Assembly (NCBI GenBank): GCA_947000775.1 | Contig: CAMQGK010000038.1 | Coordinates: 806,001 to 870,000, forward strand | DNA: 64,000 nt | Origin: Pterois miles | Lineage: Eukaryota; Chordata; Actinopteri; Perciformes; Scorpaenidae | Reading direction: 5' to 3' | Shown: positions 11,552 through 23,700 of the stretch, one piece after another | How positions within the stretch are numbered: position 1 is the stretch's first letter | How the letters are laid out: every line of letters starts with the position of its first letter | The notes under the pieces: generated by a model | Told to the model about the DNA's origin: nothing | Databases searched by the model: none | Seen by the model: the letters and a program-made list of their open reading frames with translations, nothing else | Made by a program: the position numbers and the translations under genes

Positions 11552-11870
11552 ACAACCTTACCCACAGATGTATTAACACTGTAATTTCTCCAGTGTTCAT
11601 CTTGTGTTTATTCTTCCAAAAACTCTCATTATTGTACCATTGGTTAAAAAAAGCATATTGTGTAACTTGCTTGAAATGATATACTGTAGCTGGATCTCTC
11701 TTCAAACTGCACATACTGGACCTTATCCACTCACTTGCCCTTGGTTTCACTTAACTTTAGTATCTGTTCTCTCAGTTATACCTGTAATAAACATTATCTC
11801 AAATGCAACTCCAAACACCTGACTCCAGACCTCTGAATTGCTGCCCATATCTCTGATTTATTACTAGACA
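11552..11870. other. unassigned non-coding DNA
   Basis: Nothing recognised; AT-rich, no meaningful open frame. Confidence 0.5.
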
Positions 11871-12067
11871 CAACAGTGGGTGGCTGGTATTGTTTTCACC
11901 TTGTAAGTTTGTGTCTGTTATCCCAACTTGTCACATACCACACCCCTTGGTGTCATTTTATTTTTGGCATCAAAATCACTAAAGTTACCCTTAGCATCAC
12001 TTTAGGATTAGGAAACAAAACCACTATAGTGAGGTTTAGGAAAGAACTACATGGTTGCTACAGCTGA
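11871..12067 (+). repeat. Family C dispersed repeat, partial copy
   Basis: Contains 'tcccaacttgtcacatacca', 'ttatttttggcatca' and 'ggaaacaaaaccactatag', and aligns with 13915-14050 along the shared length. Both are partial copies of a dispersed fish repeat built from modules that recur through the window. It has no coding capacity and its edges are approximate. Confidence 0.6.
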
Positions 12068-13199
12068 TTGTAATGCCAGTCCTGTTCAGAATGATTTAGG
12101 CATGATATAAACATCAGTCACACTGAAAACATCTAAAAGAAATATGTCAGATGTGAAAATGAAATAGCAGTTCGTGGACATTCAGTCTGATTAATTAGCA
12201 AAGAATCAATTCAGAATGCATGAACTCTTCAAAATACCAAGAAAACAATTAATAAAAAATATTGTGGCACTACAAAGGACAGTGAGAGTGCATGTCTAAT
12301 CAATTCTGTATTTAATAAATCCTTCCACTGCTGAAGTGCATGGCAGCTAAAAGCATATTTTCCCCGATCTGTGTAAGAGCGCATCATCAGTTCACATTTT
12401 TTCATTGAATAAAGCACCCCAGGTTTTGTCTTTTAATGACACTACATAGTAAAGCCTTGTTTTTCTGGGTGCATAGCCTCAGGATAGAAATGTTCAAATT
12501 TGCAAAACTGATTGAACTAAGATCATAAGAATAAAGGATCTAAGGCAGACTTGTGCTTAAAGGTCTTCATTCTTTTACATGAGATAAAAAGAGAGCTGAG
12601 AAATGGATTGTGACATTTATTGAAATTAGAGGTGTTCTGGGACTTACAGGCACTAACACACACTGTTTGAATTGACTAATTAAATTCTACAGTGAATTTA
12701 AATGTACTTCAATGATCCCTTACAGGAATGTCTTTGTTTTGTGCTCCTCTACACCGAGGGTCAGCTATGTGACATTTTTTTTTCCTGAACATCTTTCTTC
12801 ATACATGCATGCATAAGAACATGATTTACACTAAGTTATTTTTCATCATCATGGTGGTGATTTACTCTGCAGTTATGGTTGGTTTGCATGTTAGCATGGA
12901 ACAAAGGTTGACCAATTTTGCTCTTGACTGGTTCTCATTAATCACTTCATTTGTGTCTGATTACATGGCCAGTGTGTTATGCATACTGATAACTATTCAC
13001 TATTTCACAGTTTGATTTCATCAGGTTGCATTAAGTAATCTGGAGCTAACGCTTATTTTCAAACATCGGAGTCATCATCACTGAAGTACTGAACAATTAC
13101 GGTCTGATTGCATAAGAGGTAAGGTTAATGACTAAATATCAATGTTCTTTTTTTTTTGCATCAGATGTATAAAGCTGTGCATTATACAAGTCTGTTTTA
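12068..13199. other. unassigned non-coding DNA
   Basis: AT-rich, without a recognised repeat. A 68-codon frame at 12809-13015 gives a hydrophobic peptide but has no signal of a real exon. Confidence 0.45.
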
Positions 13200-13660
13200 T
13201 CAACACATTCTCACACCTAACTTGTCAAATACTGCTGCTTTATTAGTTCCTGACACAGGGAACTCCTCTTGCGTTACGTTTGGACAGACCAGGAACGGTA
13301 TCTGTGTCTGTATACACTTGATACATTCATAGTGTCCTTTCAAAATAAAGTTCCATTTTCACAGGAAGTTAGGTTTATGCAACGCAACCACTTATGTAGA
13401 GACTCACTAGATACTCAGGAGACTCCAGGACTGACAATACTGACGAGTCACATGAGGAAAGGCTGACATGACAAAATAAGTCAACGTCACTTTTAGTTTC
13501 ACATGGAGCACAAACGCTGGTTTCCTGGTCAAAAGTCTTGTGTTTGTTTGACCGCAGGTGGGTTTACATTGGAATTGGAACGTCATTATTAGACGGACAT
13601 ATCAATGCCATACTCTGAGGTGGACTGGTCCCTCATCACCCTGAAGAGGATTCTTTCACA
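13200..13660 (-). repeat. Family C dispersed repeat, reverse copy
   Basis: The reverse complement aligns well with 32086-32660: shared blocks include 'gtgaaactaaaagtgacgtt', 'cctaacttcctgtgaaaa' and 'tttattttgaaaggacact'. The plus-strand left edge reads 'caacacattctcacacctaa', the same terminal sequence that begins the forward copies, so the parent element appears to have inverted termini. No coding capacity. A DNA-transposon origin is inferred from the termini only. Confidence 0.7.
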
Positions 13661-13914
13661 TTGACCCACTAGGTGTACACTGTCCTGCTTGCTACATGGC
13701 TACTTACTTAAGAAATTAAAAATTTGAGTCAAAAACGATCCGCCAGAGTCCGCCATCAAGACTGCGGCCACAGCAACGGTCTGCTTTAAAGAAATACCAG
13801 ACCTCAGAGTCCAGTGATTGACCAAAATCATCAAAATTGACTACTCAACAATGCTGTGTAATAAGCTTTGCAATTTGAGGAGTTGGGAGCGTGAATATGT
13901 TGAACAAGGAGAAC
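13661..13914. other. unassigned spacer between repeat copies
   Basis: No family recognised; may be a diverged extension of the flanking repeats. Confidence 0.4.
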
Positions 13915-14050
13915 ACCAGCAAGCTTTCATCCCAACTCGTCACATACCATCACTTTGTCATGCCCCTTGACGTTGCTTTATTTTTGGCATCACAACCAGG
14001 ATTAGGCAACAAAACCACTATAGCTAGGTTTAGGAATGAAGCACATGGTT
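13915..14050 (+). repeat. Family C dispersed repeat, partial copy
   Basis: Blocks 'catcccaactcgtcacatac', 'tttatttttggcatcac' and 'aggcaacaaaaccactatag' match the copy at 11871-12067. It is cut off on the right by the SINE-like element starting about 14055. Confidence 0.65.
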
Positions 14051-14054
14051 TTCG

Positions 14055-14340
14055 CCCAGCTGCTGTTGGGTGAAGGCGGGGTTCACCCTGGACAGGTCGC
14101 CAGTCCATCGCAGGGCACATAGAGACAGACAACCATTCATGCTCACATTTACACCTACGGGCAATTTCGGGTCATCAATTAACCTAATCTGCACGTCTTT
14201 GGACTGTGGGAGGAAGCCGGAGAACCGGAGAAAACTCATGCGACCATGGGGAGAACATGCAATCTCTACACAGAAGAGCCCCAAGCCAGATTTGAACCTG
14301 TGACCCTCTTGCTGTGAGGCAACAATGCTGTAGCCCCATG
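14055..14340 (-). repeat. SINE-like retroposon with tRNA-like head
   Basis: On the minus strand the copy opens with a tRNA-like region that includes 'gttgcctcacagcaagagg' and a B-box-like GGTTCAAAT, followed by 'ggggctcttctgtg' and a body of 'cggcttcctcccacagtcc' and 'gccctgcgatggactgg'. The same order is seen at 26752-27038. The 3' part with the GATG tail is missing here but is present in the fragment at 3101-3235. The body is very familiar from fish genomes. Pol III origin is inferred from the box-like motif. Confidence 0.7.
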
Positions 14341-14748
14341 GGTGAGATCCTGCTGGCAAAATGTCATTACGAAGGATATATATTTTTTTCAACACAGTGT
14401 TTGGTAATTAGTTTAATAAATGCTTTAGGAGGGTACGATTCACATCTAAAACAAACATCCACATGCATTAAGTGTGCTTTCTTTGGTAGTCTATTACAAA
14501 ATCACTTGCAAAATAATATAACAGAAGATAAAGTATAAATATAGTACAGTGGAAATGCCCTTTTAATGTTAAAGGGGAGGAAAAAAAGGGAAAAAGGACT
14601 ATAGACAAAGAGGTTGAGATGAGAGACGGACAGCTCTGGTTCCTTAATAAATCATGTCAGAAGAAAACGTGAGGAAAGAAATCTAAAAATAAATACTTTA
14701 GGTGCCCCGCCTCCCTCAAAGATTTAGATACACAATGCATGACCTTAC
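14341..14748. other. unassigned non-coding DNA
   Basis: Nothing recognised. Confidence 0.45.
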
Positions 14749-14756
14749 TCTCTCTT

Positions 14757-14792
<36 letters not shown>
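14749..14792. repeat. compound (TC)n(AC)n microsatellite
   Basis: A TC run with one interruption, then about ten AC units. Confidence 0.95.
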
Positions 14793-14971
14793 CAACACCA
14801 AACTGAATATACTAAAACATAGATGGAGCTGACATTTAAATAAAGTCGGGCCATGTCTGTTCAGATTGTGTCTAGTCATCTGAAGCCCAAAACCCAAAAA
14901 CATCCATAAATCCTGCCAGGGACATAAGCTCAGCTTGTAGTCATGCACATGGCTATGTTTGGTTGTTTCAT

Positions 14972-15006
14972 ATTTATTTATTATTATTTATTTATTTATT
15001 TATTTA
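14972..15006. repeat. (TTTA)n microsatellite
   Basis: Imperfect TTTA/TTA units over about 35 bases. Confidence 0.9.
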
Positions 15007-18000
15007 GAGACAAATACCGACTGTATTTCCAGAACAGCAACAATGGAATTTGATAATAGAGAGTGACATCAGGTTTTGGTGTCACTTCCTTAAACTGAAA
15101 GAGCAGGAGTTGTTTTGCGACATTTACTGTGGTCACGTCATGCTCTCTGCATCACTTGACAGCTCCTGAGTTGGCCCTGGGATGTCTTAACCCCAGCTGC
15201 ATCTGCATCTCCCTGATTACTTCCCTTCCCAGCTGCTTCTCAAGGCTTCAGAGTGTTACAAGCAGTGTCTCTGGCCACCCTCTGTCAGTTTTGCAAGTTG
15301 TCTTGTTCTAACCTGTGAATCTGGCAGCCTGAAGTTACAATTTACAGTACTTGCAGTACAGTATTTGCAGTACTCTTTTTGGACTGACTACCTGTTTCCT
15401 CTGTTGTCTGCCTCTGTCTACCAGTATTCACCAGTCATCAGACAGCACTCCTGGGTGGCCTTCAGTCTTTCATCTTGCTCCTTTAGGTTTCTGACCTTCT
15501 CCTGTTGAGCTCCAGCCAGTCTACTCTTTTTAATTAAAACCTCTTTAACCTTACCATCTGTCTCTGCCTCATTGTATCTGCATTTTTGTTTCAGCTCCTA
15601 AGAAAGTCTTTCTTGCTACTGCACCAATATTCAATTTTACAGGGACAATAGGCTTCTCCACAGAAAGCAGCCTGAATGAACCAGGACACATTACAGAACC
15701 AGACATATTGGGTCTTGAGTGTAAGTGCAAGGGACAGAACACAAACCTTTCCTCCAAAATCTTGCTGAAGGCAACTACATGCTTCTTCTCTGGGAGTAGC
15801 CACAAGGCACCATGGGAAATGTTAAAAATCAAACTGAAATAAACAAGGAACGCTCCCAAAAATACAAGAAACAAACAGAAATCAATCAAATATTATACAG
15901 TATAATGCGAGGTTAATTGTGCCCTTAAATACCTTGCTCAAAGGAAACAAACCAAAAAACATTGCAAGAACTGATAGAAACAGAATAACAAACATAATGT
16001 TGGCTCAATTAAACAGTGTAATACTACAAATAAAAGCACTTTCCAAGATCAGTTCTGGTTAAAAGTTCTCGCAGCATTAATCAATATAAGGAGCATATTT
16101 ACTTGTTGCAAACATAAGATATAAAATGGGAACAGCTTTGTAGATTAATACCTGTGGCTATTATGTCTCTCAATCAAAAAAGCCCAGCCAACTTCATGTT
16201 AAATGCGGCGGTGAGTGTTGTAACTATCTCCAGTGTTGAGCGTGAGAGCCGAATGGTAAACAGGATGTGATAGGTTAAGTGTGGAGGCAGCAGTTTTTTG
16301 AGAAATTGCATCTGCATAATCCAGAATTTGGAGAAAAAGCGCCTTAACAACCATCCTACTTTAATAACTTAGAGGGAGGCTGCTTCTGTCTCTGCAAGAA
16401 AGTTTACAAACAAAGTTTTCTGTATGATAATTTAATGTAAATTTCTCATCAAACAAGGCACAGAAATATGTATTATTTATGTATTGTTACAGTTGAGATT
16501 GTCTCCATTGAGAACAGCCTTAGTTTTATTTCTGTTAAGCACCACCAAAAATTATATGGACCCGTCTCAAAACTATGTTGTTATAATACTAATTTGCAAA
16601 ACCAACACCATAAAGAAATGTAATACTGTCAACAAATTATATTTGTTATCATTTTAATGATGAAACCTTTTTGACGAACGTATCTGTTACAACTATATGT
16701 AATTTTCAGGAGGCAGGGCTATGTCTAAAAAATAAAGAGTTATGATAGAGAGGGATTATTTCCGTACAAATCTATACATTGTTGTTTAGAAAAATCCTAC
16801 TCATTCTTCCTTTAATCTTGACCAAAATCTTTTAGGAGCATAATCCTAACCACACAGTAGAACTTGCAACACAAACCCTGTCTCTGGTGTTAGCTTTCTG
16901 CAAAGGTTAGTGTGGGAAAACTTCATAAGGTCATATAAGTGTGCTGCATTTAGAGTATTAACTTTGACACTCTAGTTTATCAAGTTTTTTTATTCAGCTA
17001 ATGCCAAAAACAATGCTTGATGCGATATGTAGGCCAAAAATATAAGGGTTTTCAACATGGAGCAGGCCCAATGCACTCTGGGTGAAACGGTGAACAAAAA
17101 TCCACCCTATGCCTCGTCACCGCGAGTGGTTCATGGCTGCTCACAGCAAAAAAAAAAGGGACTACAAAAGTTGCCAGTTTTTTTTTTTTTTTTGGTACTG
17201 ACACCCCTTTTTTGAGCCCTGTATCTAAAGTGAGAAAAAAGACTCATGGGGGTGTAAGATAACTCTGCACCTGCTGTGGAACCAATTTATCAAATTGACA
17301 TCTGACCTTTAAAACCAACAGTTCACAGGTTTTTGGTAGAAGTACAAAATGCTAATTAGAATTTGGCAACAAAACAGAGGGACAGAGCTGTCCAAAAACA
17401 TGGTAATGGGTGGCATGAGGAGTGTTTTGAAAAAGGTGACTGGAGGAAAATGGTAAAAGTACGTTGTTTAATCCCAGAGGGGGGCATAAAAAACTCTGTT
17501 TTGTTTGTAAGATTTCAGTGTTCTGCTCCAGAGCCAACCATTCATTGTTTATTTTGGTGTTTATTTTAACATTTTTGCACTGAAACCTGAACAGTTTTCA
17601 ACCCATTTCTGAAGACAATAAAACTGTTGGAGAGGAGAGGCAGTCTTAGACTGTCACAAGATGGCTTTTCTGACCCTCAGCTTTAGACCACCAACAACAT
17701 CCCCCTTCTTCTAACTTCTGTGTGGCACAAGAACAAAGCCCTTCCTTGACATTACTGCAGTTAATTCAATTGCACAGAGTAGACACTGTGGTGACTGGTT
17801 GCTGAGTTTGTGTTGAAGTGCTGTGCTATTTATATTCCATACCATCACTTACCCAGCCAGTGTGTCGATACAAACCAGAAACTCTGAGCCAGCTTCTCCC
17901 AGCCTCCATGTATGTGTGCATCTACCTCATTCTGTAGCTTTATGGTGTCTATGTGTTTGGCTTTGTGAGCCGATAAGTACCTGTACAGCATGATAATGTT

Positions 18001-18304
18001 TTGTGGCTCAGACTAATTGGTCCAATTATGGGCCAAACTTGAGTCCCAGTAGGCCAAAGCCGGAGCTACCAATACCATCTGCTTCTGAAACACCCTCTCG
18101 GTGTGGATCAGCTTGTCAATCTGCCTGGGGAGAGATACGCATGCACACATACATGCACACACAAGGCACAAACCTTCTTCTTCAAACATCCATCAGTTTA
18201 TTAGTGTAGAGTTTTAAATTATGCTCTCCTGCACATTCTGTTTGGCCAGATGGCTTCTGTGAGTCGTTTGACATATAGAAACAGGTTTATTGCCAAATAG
18301 GTTT

Positions 18305-18310
<6 letters not shown>
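15007..18310. other. unassigned non-coding DNA
   Basis: About 3.3 kb with no repeat or gene that I can name. Homopolymer runs lie near 17,148 (A) and 17,178 (T). The longest open frame (106 codons, reverse, 15569-15889) has no domain and no splice support. Confidence 0.45.

Positions 18311-18373
<63 letters not shown>
18311..18373. repeat. (AT)n microsatellite, 63 bp
   Basis: Uninterrupted AT units preceded by nine T. The alternating Ile-Tyr frames seen on the reverse strand come from this tract and are not genes. Confidence 0.97.
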
Positions 18374-18379
<6 letters not shown>

Positions 18380-19438
18380 CTCTGCATCTCCATGCAGAGA
18401 GGGTCCCAAGCCAGCTGCATGTGTGATCATCACCAAATTGGGAACATTAAATGCTGAAGGACAGCTCTTCAATATGTCATTAAAGCATCATGTCATGCTG
18501 AAGTCCATCTTGGCTACAAATCTGATGCTGCATAGATTTCATATATCCATATTGTATGGACAGCCATACAAGTTGCCAAGTTGGAAAATCTGTTTATATC
18601 AGCCACCTCATTGTAATTCAGAGTTGAACATATCGGCAGCAGGGCTTTTTGACAGAAGACTTTTTGACACGGGAGAAAAAAGCACAAATGTAAAATTAAT
18701 AATGGCTGAATTCCATTTAGCTGCTTCATTCGCAGGATCCTGATATTGTACACACTGGTTCACTGTTAAGACTTACTGGGACACGTCAAAAAAATCAGAG
18801 CCATTTCCCATGTTATTAGTAATGCCTGCGATTTTCCTACAAAATATCTATGTGAAAAACATGGCAAAACAAGTGTCAACAAACCTGTGTAAAAATGGCT
18901 GTGAAGCTACCACCTCTTGCAGTTCCATTCTAGTAACAATCCAATATTAACACTAACAGTATTAACTAAAGTATTTGTCTTAAAGGCAATGTACTTTATC
19001 TGGTTTCACTTGTTAATCCTCAATAAATATATAATACAATTCTTTAAAAAAAGCCTTTTTTGTTCATTTTTATGTATCTGATGTGACTACAAAGATAGCA
19101 ACAGGTGTAAGCATCTTGGAAGTATAGATCGACAGTCCTGGAGGGTTTTCCGATTCTTCCCAATCTGCCAACAACATGCAAATGCACCATTAGTCAAACA
19201 TTAATGCTATTAAAAGCTACGGGGCAAATATTCAAATAGTAATGTTTTTTAATGTCCCTTTGCAGCTTAGCTGGACTCTTTAGGTAAACAAAGTTAAAGG
19301 AAACAAAGAAGTGTTTTATATATAAAAGACTGTGAACCATCCTGCCAGAAACAAACCAGTGGTAGCCATGTGCAGAAAACATTTTTGGGGGGTTAGCTAA
19401 CATTTTTGCGCAACCTAATTAGCTTAACAGTTAGCCAG
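18374..19438. other. unassigned non-coding DNA
   Basis: No family recognised. A 106-codon frame at 18423-18743 has no recognisable domain. Confidence 0.45.
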
Positions 19439-20342
19439 TGGGCTTCCACCAAGGTTGTCCCTTTTCACCAACCCTCTTTATGACTTTCATTGACAGGATC
19501 TCAAGGCGCAGCCGAGGGGTAGGAGAGTATCCGGTTTGGGGACCTCAGATTTGCGTCTCTGCTTTTTGCAGATGATGTGGTTCTGTTGGCCTCATCAGAC
19601 TGTGACCTTCAACATGCACTGGGGTGGTTTGCAGCTGTGTGAAGCGGTGGGGATGAAAGTCAGCACCTCCAAGTCTGGGTCCATGGTTCTCTGCTGGAAA
19701 ACGGTCCTCTCCCAACACTCCAGGTTTGGAGTGAGACACTGCACCAAGTGAAGGAGTTTAAATATCTCTGGTCTTGTTCATGAGTGAGGGTAAAATAAAG
19801 AGGGAGATGGACAGGTGATTTGATGTGGCATCAGCAGTTATGTGGTTGCTTTACCGGACCATCATGGTGAAGAGGGAGCTGAACCAGAAGGCAAACCTAG
19901 TCTTACTACATTTCAACCCTCACCTATGGTCATGAGCTTTGGCAGTGACCGATAGAATGAGATCTTGAATTCAAGCAACTAAAATGACCTTCCTTCATTG
20001 GGTGGCTGGGTTCAGCCTTAGATATCGGGTGAGGATCTCAGACATCTGGAGAAACTCTGCCCTTCACATCGAAAGGTGTCAACTGAGGTGGTTTGGGCAT
20101 CTGATCAGGATGCCTCCTAGGTACCTTCCTTTAAATGTCTTCTGGTCACATCCAACTGGTAAGAGGCCCCAGGGTAGACCCAGGACACGCTGGGGAGATT
20201 GTATATCTTGTCTAGTCTTGGAAAACTTGAGGTACCCCCAGGAAGAGCTGGAAAACATTACTTGGCAGAAGGATGTCGAATTCCCTGCAAAGCCTGCTGC
20301 CCCTGCCCCAGATAAGCAGAAGAAAATGGATGGATGGATAGA
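19439..20342 (+). mobile_element. Rex3 (RTE-clade) LINE, 5'-truncated and frameshifted
   Basis: The copy covers the end of the reverse transcriptase and the C-terminus of a non-LTR retrotransposon. LFADDVVLLASS, with the catalytic FADD of the RT active site, is encoded at 19562-19597. Further on, one frame reads HIERCQLRWFGHLIRMPP (20065-20120) and TGKRPQGRPRTRWGD (about 20156-20200), the typical C-terminal motifs of fish Rex3-like elements. The copy ends with GATG-type repeats (20325-20342); severe 5' truncation and a short tandem GATG tail are hallmarks described for Rex3. Several frame changes and stops make it a dead copy. It is about 0.9 kb of an element normally several times longer. 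The open frame 19984-20400 is a remnant of it. Confidence 0.85.
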
Positions 20343-22004
20343 TGCTTGCTACCCTGAAGAAAACGTCCTCATTGGCTACGTAGTGAAAGCAGCACCTTAG
20401 CCGAGCAGCAGCAGCCTCAGTCCTCCATCAGTGATCTAGGCAGAATGCATTCAGGCACAGTATTGTGTATAGTGCACAAGTGTTTAGGCAATGCTCAATA
20501 CATGACCAATCCAATACATAAACTGTAGTAACTTGCTGAAGAGAATTGACTTGAAGTGTAAAAATATGCTTTGGGTCACAGCTGTATGCAAAAAGCTCAA
20601 GTAAAATGTGAGCTGTACTGAATAATATTGAAGCATGTCTCTTCATTCAGATGCATGAGAGAGATGACTACAAAATGCATCTGAAAAGCCTTCTGTGTAG
20701 ACATGCCGCGGGGCAGACTGTAGCAGAGTATTATCTACTTAAATTTCAATTTAATGACTAAACAGATGCTGAAAGTTCTGCCTTAAACTTTTGTGAATGG
20801 TGTTAATATGTCAACTTGGATGCACTCCAGGAAAGTTGTCCAAGGTTGTTACAGTTCTTGCTCAATTGCTTATGATTTATCAGTTATCTCAAACCCTGTT
20901 GGCAGGTGATCTGCAGTTTGTGCACATATAAAACCCTCATACTGAGTCACAATAGCATGCCATACAAGTGTTTTTCTCTGTCTGAAAGTCCTTTCCATTG
21001 TTACACACACGCTGTGATTACTTCATCATACCAAAGCATCTTGTCGCATCAGCTGTCTTCTGTTTGCTCAAGGATACCCTTAAATATGAAAGAATACAAC
21101 ACCCAAGACATAAGTGCAATAACTGTTTTAATATCCTTTGTTGTGTCAAAGCTGGTAGATTTTATGAGCTCTGTTCCCCTATCAAATGTTTTTGGACCCA
21201 GCTCAGTTAAAAACATCCACAAACGTAAATTATCGAGCCCATTTTAAGGCAAGAGCTCCCTGGGATTTTACAGTGGAGGCTGCATTGAGCTGTGTCCTTG
21301 TAACAGGCAGGCATATTAATATGTGTGTGTACGTGCGAGTGGTGAAGAGAAAGTGAGACTTTATAAATACACATCAGTGAAGCGGCTGCAGCATCGCCAT
21401 GCAATGCACATCGGGAACATCTTAAAGCTTTTCTATGATGCATATCTCAGAAGAGGTCTCACCTTTTCTATTCAAAGCAATGCAGTAGTGTCCCTAAATA
21501 TATCTGCCATATCTATAATAATGCAGGAATAATTTTGCTCAGAAAAAACACCTAAAAATAGATATTTTAGAACTACAGTACATCGAAAACAGGATTTTTA
21601 AGAAGTCTGGGAGCAAAAAAAAGCACAGACGTCTTTAATCCTGCACGAATGGACTTTAGTGGACGACAACCGGAAACGCTGCCCTAAAGTTCACATTGTG
21701 CTCAAAATAAAGTGATTTGTTGGTGTCAGAATGTGTTTTGTTGTTGTGTTTACAAACATGGCGTGTGTTTGTTTCCAGACTGCAACAGCTAAGAACATAA
21801 TCTACATATTTATAACTCTGTTTCATATCATTAATTTTATCTTTGATATATGCATTGGCGTGTGTGTGTTTCTGATTGATGTGCATTATGCTTCATCACA
21901 GCATAAACTCTGAGTGAAGATTAAAGGGAAATGGGGATTCAGCAGAACGCACTTAGACTTAGTTTGCACGTAAGCAAGATAAGTGAAAACAAAAAATGCA
22001 CATG
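20343..22004. other. unassigned non-coding DNA
   Basis: No repeat or exon recognised. A 113-codon frame at 20906-21247 has no domain or splice context. Confidence 0.45.
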
Positions 22005-22049
22005 CACACACACACACACACACACACATACACACATGCACACACACAG
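22005..22049. repeat. (CA)n microsatellite, interrupted
   Basis: CA units with TA and TG interruptions over about 45 bases. Confidence 0.95.
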
Positions 22050-22721
22050 TGACTGAATCTTTTTCACATTTGTTTCATCTGGCTGATCTGTTGATCTGTG
22101 TTTGTTTAAAAATCAGAGACACTGCAGATGTCAGATAACCCTTGGCTTCTCTCCCTCTCTTGTTTCTTGAATTTAAATGAGCTTCATCAGCATGAAATAT
22201 TTCAGCATCTGTTTGCCGAAGAGCATGGTGACAGTCTTGAGGAATGATAAATCATTGAGCAAAAAAGCCGCCATAAAATTACAATCAATTAATCAAGAAG
22301 CCACTTATTAGTATTTGCCTCTCCTGTCTCCGGTTAAGAAAAGAGCTTATTTATCTTTCGTTTCTATTTTTGCCTCTCTCTCTCTCTCCCTCTCTGTCAC
22401 TTGCCATCTTGTTGAAATCTGCATGCAGCAGTATCCATCATATGTAATCACAGTATGAAATCCTGACTTCGGGGGGTGGGGGCACATGAGTCTTATCTAG
22501 ACAGATATACAAACACAAATTGCATTTGAAATCAGCATCCTAACAGCGTGTTCGTTATGAATTGGATATGATGCATCAGCTGCACCTTTAGCCATCAGCA
22601 TATTTAACCCATGCGGTCTTCATCACTCTGCTCATTGTGAATGTGTGACTTAGCCATAGGTAGTGAAGCATGAGCAGAAGCAAGTAAAAATCCTCCTCTG
22701 CCAACTGTTGTTGGCAATTAT
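22050..22721. other. non-coding DNA with candidate conserved block
   Basis: The section 22160-22350 is non-repetitive, A/T-rich and rich in ATTA/TAAT cores ('acaatcaattaatcaag'), the look of vertebrate conserved non-coding elements near developmental genes. A short (CT)n run lies at about 22375-22395. Conservation cannot be tested here. Confidence 0.35.
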
Positions 22722-23415
22722 AATACATTGCTATTTTTTTGCATATTGCTATGTTTTATATAATGCTAAATTTTGTTTATTAATAATTTCTGTATATTTC
22801 AAACTTTAGTTAGTGCTAAATTGTATTTATTACCGTTTTTTAATATTGCTAAACTTTGTTTTTGTTTATTGCTAAATTTAGTATATTACTAAATATTGCT
22901 AATTTGTGTGTTCTGCTTAACTTAAGTTAAGTATTATTTTTATTTCATGCTATTTTTTGTTTTTTGTTGTATTTAGTCAATTGCTATTTTTTCTATATTG
23001 CTAAATTGTGTTTATTGCTGTTTTGTATATTGCTGGTTTTTGTAAATTGGTAATTTTATATTTTACTAAATTTTGTAAATTTCTAAGTTGTGTACATTGC
23101 TGTATTTTTGTTTAATGCTAATGCTTGTATATTGTTAAGTTTTGTACATTGGCAAGTTTTTGTATATTGTATACTGTAAGTTATTGTATACTGTCGACGT
23201 TTTTATTGCTATGTTTTATATATTGCTTAATTTAGTTAATTGCTATTTTTTATATTGCCTATTTGTGTTTTTTGCTAATTTTAGTGTATTGCTTTTTTGT
23301 ATATTGGTATTTTTTGTATATTGCTAAAGTGTTTATATTGCTGAATAATGTTTGTTGCTAATCTTTGTTTATTGTTAAGTTATTGTATTAAGCATTGCAT
23401 GCTTTTCTTGCTCAA
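22722..23415 (+). repeat. degenerate T-rich tandem array (TTGCTA motif)
   Basis: About 690 bases consist of loosely repeated units of some 16-25 bases built on 'attgctaaattttgtat'. TGCTA or close variants recur many times (for example at about 22731, 22746, 22762, 22813, 22845, 22870 and on to about 23360). G, C and T are strongly unequal: the plus strand is T-rich and almost free of C. The 109- and 61-codon frames next to it are by-products. I do not recognise a named satellite. Confidence 0.75.
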
Positions 23416-23700
23416 TGTTTTTGACTAACAGTGAAATTTCATGCTGGGAGTTAATAAGGTACATATCCATATTTATCTGTCTACCTCTATTCACCAGTCA
23501 AGCTTACTTAAGCCCAATCAACCTTTACTGTCTTTTTCGTCTCAGTTTTTTCAACCCACCCTCCCTTTCCCTCCCCCTCATCCATTACCCCGACCCCATC
23601 CCTCCCACTGCTCATCCCTATTCATTTTCATCAACCCTCTTATTCAACCCAGCATACCTCTCCAGTATCTCCCTCTCCAGGTGCTGTGTTGGGCCTGTAA
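23416..23700. other. pyrimidine-rich non-coding DNA
   Basis: C/T-rich on the plus strand, especially 23540-23660; overlapping open frames of 90-109 codons reflect composition. Confidence 0.6.

Noticed and set aside
19984..20400. 138-codon host gene
   Set aside because: The translation is the C-terminal part of the Rex3 relic and its flank.
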